Shown here: positions 34,981-42,359 of the stretch, piece after piece
Layout: each line of letters starts with the position of its first letter
Numbering within the stretch: position 1 is the stretch's first letter
Assembly (NCBI GenBank): GCA_045629045.1
Contig: JAZQQM010000059.1
Span: forward strand, 1 to 51,960
DNA from: JAILLW01 sp045629045
GTDB lineage: Bacteria > Bacillota > Clostridia > Lachnospirales > Lachnospiraceae
Length of the DNA stretch: 51,960 bases
Direction: 5' to 3'
Notes under the pieces: model-generated
Databases searched by the model: none
Told to the model about the DNA's origin: nothing
Seen by the model: the letters and a program-made list of their open reading frames with translations, nothing else
Translations under genes and position numbers: made by a program

Positions 34981-34994
34981 TCGGCGAGTGCTAA
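34968..34994. promoter_or_regulatory. CIRCE element (HrcA operator)
   Basis: TTAGCACTG, 9-base spacer, GAGTGCTAA: the heat-shock inverted repeat with one mismatch in nine pairs. Its overlap with the clpB -35 predicts HrcA repression and heat-shock induction. hrcA itself is not in the window. Confidence 0.92.
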
Positions 34995-35054
34995 TTATTC
35001 TGTTAAAAAAATATAAACAATATATAAAGTACATAAATTCGGAATTTACCGGGA

Positions 35055-36860
35055 CTAAAACTTCTTTAGATTAAGCCGCAGCGCATTCATTACCACGCAA
35101 AAACTTGATAAGCTCATTGCCAAAGCGCAAAACATCGGACTTATTGTCGAACAGGCCGCCAGAGGTATGCCTACACAATTATAGATTAAGGCCCAGAAGT
35201 AATTCTGATAAATAATTTTAAGTGTGGTGCGCGATACCTTGATAAGTTTAACCACGTCTTTAACACTGCTGTTAAGAAGCACTATGTCCGCACTGTCAAT
35301 CGCAATATCCTTTCCCGTTCCAATGGCCACACCCACATCTGCCCGGGTTAAGGCAACGGCATCGTTAATACCGTCTCCTACCATCATTACTTTCTTACCT
35401 TCTTCCATTAAGGAAGATACCACTTCTTCTTTTTGTCCCGGGAGTACTTCATATATAACGTTGCTAATCATAGCTTCGTCTGCTATTTTCTCGGCCTTCT
35501 CTTTTTTATCCCCTGTAAGCATGGTAACTTCATATCCCATTTCAAGGAGTTCCTTAACAGCCTGCTTACTATCCGATTTTAATGAATCTTCCTTCGTAAG
35601 ATCGCCATAGGTTAAAGTACCGGTCTTATCAAACACAATATGATTAACCTTAGCCGCGGTTTCAAGGGCCGTGGCATTCTTGTAAAGAATCTTGTTTTTT
35701 GCTCCCACTCCCGTTCCTACCATTACCGCTACCGGAGTAGCAAGGCCAAGGGCACAGGGGCAGCTGATTACCATTACGGAAACACCCCTTTGCACGGCAC
35801 GTGATAAGGTAACTGCACCGTATGCGTCTTTAAATACCAACAGCCAAAGTAAAAATGTGGCAACCGACAGCCCTAATATTACAGGTACAAAAATAGACGC
35901 TATTCTGTCAGCGGTTCTTGAAATAGGAGCCTTTGATGCACCGGCACGACTTACCATATCTATAATAGATGCCAGAAATGTATCTTCTCCCACCTTTGTG
36001 GCCATGCATTTTATTTCACCTTTCATCAGCAGGGTTGAAGTATACACTTTGTCCCCGGGAGCCTTATTAATAAGAATACTCTCGCCTGTAAGAGATGATT
36101 CGTCAACCTCGGCATCTCCTTCGATTACATCGCCGTCGGCAGGAAAACTGTTTCCCTGTCTTACAATAAACACATCCCCTACTTTAATGTCGGCTGCGGG
36201 AACTGTAATTTCTTTTCCATCCACCACCAAAACGGCCTCGCCAATGCTTAATGCCTTAAGATTGTCAATTGCGTTCGTAGTGCGTCCTTTTGAAATTGTC
36301 TCAAGGAGTTTTCCGATACTTATGAATGTAAGAATCATTCCGGAAGAATCAAAATATAGATGTGTATGGGCATTTCCGCTAAAAAGCGCCCAAAGGCTGT
36401 AAACATATGAAACCAGTGAGCCGAGAGCTACCAGCGTATCCATGTTGGGGGCTTTATGAATTATACCCTTTGTCCCATTAATGAAAAAAGAATAATTTAT
36501 TAAGATAATTGCTGTAGATAATAATAATTGGGCATAAACAAACAGTCCCCTATAGCAAAATACCATTAGAGGAACTGACATTATGACAGACGCCACAAGG
36601 CGCACTGTCATCTGCTTTATTGGACTGTCCGTGTCAGATTCGTTTTTTTTTAGAAGTTTTGCCTTAAATCCGGCAGCTTTGACTGCTGCCATGATTTCCT
36701 TAGGCTCGGCAGTACCTTCAACGGACATAGAATTGGTAAGTAATGAAACCGTACACTCTTCTACGCCCGAAAGTTCGCTTACCGCCTTTTCGACTCTGCT
36801 TTGACAACCCGCACAGCGCATGCCTTCTACGCTAAATTCGTTTCTCAATCCAGTTCGCAC
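35055..36860 (-). CDS. Copper-type P1B ATPase lacking the nucleotide-binding domain
   Basis: A 601-residue heavy-metal P-type ATPase relative. In order: heavy-metal-associated domain with GMRCAGC (Cys16, Cys19), membrane helices, MDTLVALG, the actuator motif LTGES (about 257-261), membrane SCPCALGLATP (CPC 367-369), phosphorylation DKTGT (411-415), TGDK (449-452), GDGIND (495-500), and last helices with a YN pair and MSLSS, the Cu(I) subgroup pattern. Only 38 residues separate DKTGT from TGD, where about 150 are usual; the N domain with its HP motif is missing. GDGIND is followed by AVAL instead of APAL. The start (GTG 36860 or TTG 36848) is uncertain and overlaps the ABC gene stop. Confidence 0.85.
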   Translation of the reverse strand: MRTGLRNEFSVEGMRCAGCQSRVEKAVSELSGVEECTVSLLTNSMSVEGTAEPKEIMAAVKAAGFKAKLLKKNESDTDSPIKQMTVRLVASVIMSVPLMVFCYRGLFVYAQLLLSTAIILINYSFFINGTKGIIHKAPNMDTLVALGSLVSYVYSLWALFSGNAHTHLYFDSSGMILTFISIGKLLETISKGRTTNAIDNLKALSIGEAVLVVDGKEITVPAADIKVGDVFIVRQGNSFPADGDVIEGDAEVDESSLTGESILINKAPGDKVYTSTLLMKGEIKCMATKVGEDTFLASIIDMVSRAGASKAPISRTADRIASIFVPVILGLSVATFLLWLLVFKDAYGAVTLSRAVQRGVSVMVISCPCALGLATPVAVMVGTGVGAKNKILYKNATALETAAKVNHIVFDKTGTLTYGDLTKEDSLKSDSKQAVKELLEMGYEVTMLTGDKKEKAEKIADEAMISNVIYEVLPGQKEEVVSSLMEEGKKVMMVGDGINDAVALTRADVGVAIGTGKDIAIDSADIVLLNSSVKDVVKLIKVSRTTLKIIYQNYFWALIYNCVGIPLAACSTISPMFCALAMSLSSFCVVMNALRLNLKKF

Positions 36861-38833
36861 TTTCCCGTATAAAGTTCGTAATAACGTCCCTTATTCGCTA
36901 ATAAATCATCGTGATCGCCACGTTCTATTATCTGACCGTTCTCAAGCACCATAATTGCATTTGCATTTCTTACGGTTGACAATCTGTGTGCTATTACAAG
37001 AGTTGTTCTGGTGGCCATAATTCTGTCCATACCATGTTCGATATGTTTTTCGGTTCTTGTATCAACCGATGACGTTGCTTCATCAAGTATAAGAATCGGA
37101 GCCTTGGAAATAGCAGCTCTTGCTATATTAATGAGCTGTCTTTGGCCCTGTGAAAGGTTACCGCCGTCACCTTCGAGCATAGTGTCATAACCGTTCTCAA
37201 GTCGCATGATAAATGAATGCGCCGAAGCAACCTTTGCAGCCTCAATAACTTCTTCATCCGTAGCATCCAGTCTTCCGTACCTGATATTCTCTCGTACCGT
37301 ACCCGTAAACAAATGGGTATCCTGCAAAACCATGGCAATATTGCGCCTTAATGCATCACGCTTAATCATTGTTGCAGGTATATTATCGATAAGTATTTTA
37401 CCTTCATTAATATCATAGAACCTGTTAATCAGGTTGGTTATGGTAGTCTTACCTGCACCGGTAGAGCCTACGAATGCTATCTTTTGAGCCGGCTTTGCGT
37501 ACAAAGATATATTCTTTAGAACAATCTTTTCCTCAACATAGCCGAAGGTAACATCTTCAAGGGTCACACCGCCAAGTACCTGCATATAATAGTTGTCATT
37601 ATCTTCGTTGTCGATTATTTCCGGCTTTCCGAATTCTGCTATATACTTTGAATTCTTGGGAATAACATAAGTTGCAACATCATTTATCATTTTGATGTCA
37701 ACAGCATCCTCATCATCCGGTTCCTCAGGACATTCATCCATAATGTTAAATACTCTTTCAGCTCCCGCAAGTGCCGAGAAAATAACATTAACCTGCATGG
37801 CAAGCTGATTTATGGGCCATGAGAACTGTCGTGAATAGTTAACAAATACAGTAAGTCCACCTACGTCAAAGCCTCTTGCCACGCAAAGGACACCGCCCAC
37901 ACAAGCAGTTATGGCGTAAGTCACCTGTGAAAGGTTACCCATAACAGGTCCCATTATTCCGCCGTAGAACATTGCATTAATCTGCTTAGACTTAAGGTCT
38001 TTATTTAAATAATCGAATTCTTCTTTTGCCGCTTCTTCGTGATTGAATACTTTAACAACCTTCTGACCGGTCATTGTTTCTTCAATATAACCGTTAAGTG
38101 TTCCGATTGCAGCCTGCTGTGCCTTGTAATACTTCCTTGATCTTCCCGAAATTGCTTTAACCGCCTGCATCATCAAAGGAACCATTACTATAGTAATTAT
38201 GGTAAGCATCCAATTAGTATAGAGCATTAAAGCCAAAGTTCCCACCAGCTGAATGATGCCGGAAATAAGCTGAATCACGGTACTGTTAATCATTTCACCC
38301 ACAGTATCCACATCATTGGTAAATCGGCTCATAATATCTCCGTTACTGTTCCTGTCATAATAATTGATAGGAAGTGTCTGGAGCTTCTTAAATAAGTCAT
38401 TCCTAAGCTTCTGAATGGCATTCTGGGATACACTGACCATTATCCTTGACTGAGCATACTGTGCAGCAATGCTGCAGCAGTAAACGATTGCCATTGTTAT
38501 AAGACCACGTATAAGCTTTCCTACCGGATCGTCGGGAGAAGTCAGATTATTGATTATCGGTCTTAGCATATATGACGCCGCCAAAGACAAAACTGTCTGT
38601 ACAAGCAAACAGATAATTACGATAACAAGTTTCCATACATCGCCTGACATATATGAAAGAAGTCTTTTTATGGTAGCTTTGGCGTTCTTGGGCTTACCGC
38701 TTGCCATTCTTCCGTGACCGCGTCCGCCACCACCGCCTTGTTTTCTTCCTTCAAGTGACAATTCTTCGTCTGTCTTCGGTCTTAATTTTTCTTCGTATTT
38801 CTTCTGGAGGAATGCTAATCTTTGTTCGTTCAT
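36845..38833 (-). CDS. ABC exporter half-transporter, canonical-site subunit
   Basis: A 662-residue fused permease-ATPase. A Lys-rich start and a GGGGGRGHG stretch (about 34-41) precede six membrane helices (about 65-340) and an ATPase domain: Walker A VGSTGAGKTT (455-464), Q loop VLQDTHLFTG, signature LSQGQ (560-564) and Walker B LILDEATSS with catalytic Glu. An acidic insert of about 45 residues (370-415) precedes the ATPase. It resembles the TM288/LmrD side of heterodimeric multidrug exporters. Its ATG overlaps the upstream partner's stop (TAATG), so they are made together. Confidence 0.92.
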   Translation of the reverse strand: MNEQRLAFLQKKYEEKLRPKTDEELSLEGRKQGGGGGRGHGRMASGKPKNAKATIKRLLSYMSGDVWKLVIVIICLLVQTVLSLAASYMLRPIINNLTSPDDPVGKLIRGLITMAIVYCCSIAAQYAQSRIMVSVSQNAIQKLRNDLFKKLQTLPINYYDRNSNGDIMSRFTNDVDTVGEMINSTVIQLISGIIQLVGTLALMLYTNWMLTIITIVMVPLMMQAVKAISGRSRKYYKAQQAAIGTLNGYIEETMTGQKVVKVFNHEEAAKEEFDYLNKDLKSKQINAMFYGGIMGPVMGNLSQVTYAITACVGGVLCVARGFDVGGLTVFVNYSRQFSWPINQLAMQVNVIFSALAGAERVFNIMDECPEEPDDEDAVDIKMINDVATYVIPKNSKYIAEFGKPEIIDNEDNDNYYMQVLGGVTLEDVTFGYVEEKIVLKNISLYAKPAQKIAFVGSTGAGKTTITNLINRFYDINEGKILIDNIPATMIKRDALRRNIAMVLQDTHLFTGTVRENIRYGRLDATDEEVIEAAKVASAHSFIMRLENGYDTMLEGDGGNLSQGQRQLINIARAAISKAPILILDEATSSVDTRTEKHIEHGMDRIMATRTTLVIAHRLSTVRNANAIMVLENGQIIERGDHDDLLANKGRYYELYTGKCELD

Positions 38834-40572
38834 TACGCACTTACCTCCTTATCTTTGTCCATCTGAGAATAATAGATTTCTTTGTAAGCCTCACAATTCT
38901 TAAGAAGCTCCTCATGCGAACCTATTGCATCAACCCTGCCGTCGTCCATGACAACAATCATGTCCGCATCCATTACCGATGTGATTCTCTGGGCAATAAT
39001 AATCTTCGTTGTATCCTTTAAAGTGCTGTAGAAGCACTCACGAATCTTAGCCTCTGTTGCCGTATCTACAGCAGAAGTAGAGTCATCCAGGATTAATATC
39101 TTAGGTTTCTTAAGCAGCGCTCTTGCGATACAAAGTCTCTGCTTTTGACCTCCGGATACATTTACACCGCCCTGGCCAAGTTCATAATCATAGCCGTCCA
39201 CCAGATTCTTAACAAACGTATCTGCCTGTGCGTCCGAAGCAGCCTTTACTACTTCCTCCATTGTGGCTTCATCATCCCCCCATAGCAGGTTTTCCTTGAC
39301 ACTTCCCGAGAACAGAACGTTCTTTTGAAGTACCATTCCCACGCCATCACGTAAATGTGTCAGTGAATAATCCTTAACATCTGTTCCGTCTACAAGAACC
39401 TCACCTTCATCCACATCATAAAGACGGGGAATCATGGATACCAGCGTTGTTTTACCTGAACCTGTAGAACCGATAATTCCTACAGTCTGTCCTGCCTCTA
39501 TGGTAAAGGTAACATCGTTAAGTACCTTTTCTTCACTGTTTTTGTAATATCTGAAGGAAACATTCTTAAATTCTATCTTTCCGGCAGTAACCTTCTTGGA
39601 TAATTCCTTGGCATTTAAATCATTAATGTCTATGTCGGAATCGAGTACCTCTCTTATTCTGTTAAGAGAAGCAAAAGCTCTCGTTGTTTGCAAAAGCATA
39701 AACGCAACCATCATAAGAGAACTTAAAATCTGTGTTATATAAGTAATGAAAGCTGTTAAGTTACCCACTTCCATTTCTCCCAAAATAATCTGCTGGCCTC
39801 CGAACCATACTACCGCAAGGGTAGTTGCGTTCATCATAACAGACATAATGGGCATAACGAGTATAAGCAGTTTAAAAGCACCTAAGCTTGCTTCTTTTAA
39901 ATTACTGTTTGACTCTTCAAACTTAACGGTTTCAAAATCCTCACGGACAAATGACTTGATTACTCTTACGGAAGTAAGCACTTCCTGCACATTTGAATTA
40001 AGCATATCAAGTTTGGTCTGCATATTCTTAAAGCGGGGCATTGCCACTCTTAATACAATTATTATTACAACAACCAAAAGCGGAATAACCACAAGCAGAA
40101 CCATTGCCAGTCTCGGATTCATAACAACCGCCATAATAAGAGCACCTATTAACATGCCCGGAGCTCTTAGCATCATACGAAGCATCATATTAATAAGGTT
40201 TTGAACCTGAGTAACATCATTCGTAAGACGTGTAATTAACGAACCTGTACTGAAATGGTCCAGATTTGCAAAGGACATCTCCTGAATTTTATCAAAAGTA
40301 TCTTTACGCAGGTCGGACGAAAAACCCACACTGGCTTTAGATGCAAAATATGCACCGCCAACGCCTCCGAGCATCATTAATATTCCCACTCCGGCCATAA
40401 GAGCACCATGAGTCCAAATATATGTATAATCTTTGTTGGCAACACCTGTGTCAATAATTCCGGCCATGAGTTTTGGCATGACAATTTCGCCGACAACCTC
40501 CACTATCATAAGCAAAGGTCCAAGAATAAAGGCATAAAGATACGGCTTTATGTACTTCGAATACCGTTTCAT
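38833..40572 (-). CDS. ABC exporter half-transporter, degenerate-site subunit
   Basis: A 579-residue fused permease-ATPase: six membrane helices (about 15-300), Walker A GSTGSGKTT (368-376), Q loop VLQKNVLFSG, signature VSGGQKQRL and Walker B LILDDSTSAVD. The catalytic Glu after Walker B is Asp, the mark of the non-hydrolysing side in heterodimeric exporters such as TM287/288 and LmrCD. It pairs with the downstream gene, which carries the Glu. The substrate is unknown; multidrug or lipid export is typical. A good promoter lies upstream. Confidence 0.92.
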   Translation of the reverse strand: MKRYSKYIKPYLYAFILGPLLMIVEVVGEIVMPKLMAGIIDTGVANKDYTYIWTHGALMAGVGILMMLGGVGGAYFASKASVGFSSDLRKDTFDKIQEMSFANLDHFSTGSLITRLTNDVTQVQNLINMMLRMMLRAPGMLIGALIMAVVMNPRLAMVLLVVIPLLVVVIIIVLRVAMPRFKNMQTKLDMLNSNVQEVLTSVRVIKSFVREDFETVKFEESNSNLKEASLGAFKLLILVMPIMSVMMNATTLAVVWFGGQQIILGEMEVGNLTAFITYITQILSSLMMVAFMLLQTTRAFASLNRIREVLDSDIDINDLNAKELSKKVTAGKIEFKNVSFRYYKNSEEKVLNDVTFTIEAGQTVGIIGSTGSGKTTLVSMIPRLYDVDEGEVLVDGTDVKDYSLTHLRDGVGMVLQKNVLFSGSVKENLLWGDDEATMEEVVKAASDAQADTFVKNLVDGYDYELGQGGVNVSGGQKQRLCIARALLKKPKILILDDSTSAVDTATEAKIRECFYSTLKDTTKIIIAQRITSVMDADMIVVMDDGRVDAIGSHEELLKNCEAYKEIYYSQMDKDKEVSA

Positions 40573-40626
40573 TTTACTTCTCCCCTGAATTAATATTTCC
40601 TATTTATAAATTATATACCGTACACT

Positions 40627-40654
40627 ATGATAACACGGCGCATTACAGTGTCAA
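40627..40654 (-). promoter_or_regulatory. ABC exporter promoter
   Basis: Minus strand TTGACA (40649-40654), 16-base spacer, TATCAT (40627-40632). An AGAAT...ATTCT inverted repeat lies about 20 bases upstream and could be an operator. Confidence 0.5.
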
Positions 40655-40699
40655 TGAAATATAGAATCTTTAATTCTTTTTTAATAGAATCAACACGGA

Positions 40700-42010
40700 T
40701 TATTCACATTTTAAAAAATATGCGCTGTAGCCCTTAAGGCATGCTCCACCGCCAAAATCAAATTTTTCGCCGGTAATAAGGTCCGTAGCGCAGCCGCAAC
40801 CGTAATCGGCATGAGCGGTATATTCGTTTTCATCCATATTAATGGCAACAAGCACTCTTTCACCCTCAGTGCACCTTTCAAAGATACACTGTCTGTTAGT
40901 AAGAACCAAAGAACGCATTCCGCCGTAATTAAGCGCTTTTGAATTAATTTTAGCCTTGGCAAGCTTTGAAATGAATTCACTTAAGTCATTGAATTCCGGC
41001 TTATCAAACGATGCTCTAAGTGCAGGATCGCCTTCCGATTTATCCGCTTTGGCCCCCCACTCCGAACCGTAATATGTACACGGAATTCCCGGCATACCGA
41101 AAACCATGGCATATACAAGTTTAATATGATTGGGATTTTGTATTATACTTGCGATTCTGCTAACATCATGATTATCGCAGAAGCTAAGAAGATGTGCGCC
41201 GCGGCATACAGTCCAGTCCTCCGGTCCGAACAATCTAAGAAGGGAATGGATTATCTCAAACATATTGTGGCTGTTAAAAGAAGAGTATATCCCTTTGTAA
41301 CACTGATAATTGGTAACGGAATGTATATTCATTTCGTTAAGCATTCTGCCGTATTCACCGTGAAGTACCTCCCCGACCAAAAAGAAGTCTTCTTTTTTGG
41401 AGTCGGTAAACTCTCTTAAGCGTCGCAAAAATCCCGTATCAAGGCAATAGGCCACATCAAGCCTTATTCCGTCGATGTCAAACTCTTTAATCCAGCCCTC
41501 AACAGCTCCAAATATATGATTTACAACATCCTCGTTATAAAGGTTAAGCTTAACAAGATCATAGTTGCCCTCCCAGCCTTCATACCAAAGACCGTCATTA
41601 TAATTGGAATTACCGTTAAAATCTATTCTTGAAAACCATGATACGTACGCAGATGCCTCTCTTTTTTCCAGAACATCCTTAAAGGCCCAAAAACCGCGTC
41701 CTACGTGATTAAACACACCGTCAAGGACAACTTTTATTCCTTCCTTATGAAGTGCCTTACATACTTTTTTGAAATCCTCGTTGCTTCCCAGTCTTGTATC
41801 AACCTGTGTATAGTCTCTCGTATTATATCCGTGTGTATCGGACTCAAATATTGGGCTAAAGTAGATTGCGTTCATATTCAGTTTCTTAATATGAGGAATC
41901 CAATCTATGACCTTAAGGATTCTGTGTTCCTGTTTACCGTCGTTCTCATATGGTGCGCCACAAAATCCTAAAGGATAAATTTGATAAAAACTACTTTCAT
42001 ATGCCCACAT
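40700..42010 (-). CDS. GH13 alpha-amylase family enzyme, cytoplasmic
   Basis: A 436-residue enzyme of the alpha-amylase family without signal peptide. The four GH13 blocks are visible: VVLDGVFNHV, GIRLDVAY (nucleophile Asp185), FLVGEVLHG (acid Glu214) and FCDNHDVSR (Asp282), then the C-terminal beta domain. Lack of export and the nearby glycogen phosphorylase suggest action on intracellular glycogen or maltodextrins; neopullulanase, cyclomaltodextrinase or oligo-1,6-glucosidase are all possible. A GGGGTGG site precedes the ATG. Confidence 0.88.
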   Translation of the reverse strand: MWAYESSFYQIYPLGFCGAPYENDGKQEHRILKVIDWIPHIKKLNMNAIYFSPIFESDTHGYNTRDYTQVDTRLGSNEDFKKVCKALHKEGIKVVLDGVFNHVGRGFWAFKDVLEKREASAYVSWFSRIDFNGNSNYNDGLWYEGWEGNYDLVKLNLYNEDVVNHIFGAVEGWIKEFDIDGIRLDVAYCLDTGFLRRLREFTDSKKEDFFLVGEVLHGEYGRMLNEMNIHSVTNYQCYKGIYSSFNSHNMFEIIHSLLRLFGPEDWTVCRGAHLLSFCDNHDVSRIASIIQNPNHIKLVYAMVFGMPGIPCTYYGSEWGAKADKSEGDPALRASFDKPEFNDLSEFISKLAKAKINSKALNYGGMRSLVLTNRQCIFERCTEGERVLVAINMDENEYTAHADYGCGCATDLITGEKFDFGGGACLKGYSAYFLKCE

Positions 42011-42097
42011 AATAATTCCACCCCTTTTTACTGTTTTTCTACAATATACTGTATTATTATAACCAATACTGATTCAAATTGCACAACATATTGTTTT

Positions 42098-42138
42098 TTG
42101 ACCAATATAGTCATAAAACGCGATACCAACTTGGTCAA
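42098..42138 (-). promoter_or_regulatory. Candidate GH13 promoter framed by an inverted repeat
   Basis: TTGACCAA (42098-42105) and TTGGTCAA (42131-42138) form an 8-bp inverted repeat 25 bases apart. On the minus strand one arm contains a -35-like TTGACC, followed after 17 bases by TATGAC (42110-42115); the other arm would cover the transcription start. A second possible -10 (TATAAT, plus 42056-42061) lies nearer the gene. Confidence 0.35.
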
Positions 42139-42139
42139 A

Positions 42140-42276
42140 TTATCCACATCCTTTTATCCAAAATTCGATAGTTTTATGTATACAATCTGCCAAATACGTC
42201 ATTTTTAACGGTGGAAAACTTTAAAATCGAGCATTATTTCAATGAGAAATCCCCATTCTCCACAAAGTTATCCACA
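42140..42276. promoter_or_regulatory. Cluster of DnaA-box-like sites
   Basis: Two perfect TTATCCACA boxes (42140-42148, 42268-42276), plus TTATCCAAA (42154-42162), TTCTCCACA (42256-42264) and a minus-strand TTTTCCACC near 42211-42219. All lie in the 349-base gap between the GH13 and helicase genes; no dnaA or dnaN gene is nearby. Confidence 0.45.
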
Positions 42277-42359
42277 TATGACACTCTTGTCACAAATAGC
42301 AAATCGTATGTCAGAATACACTGCTACATCAATATATTTTTATTTTTGCCAAAATTCTA

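Noticed and set aside
42140..42276. DnaA-box cluster as the chromosomal origin oriC
   Set aside because: No dnaA, dnaN or rpmH gene nearby and no clear DNA-unwinding element; kept only as a possible titration or regulatory site.
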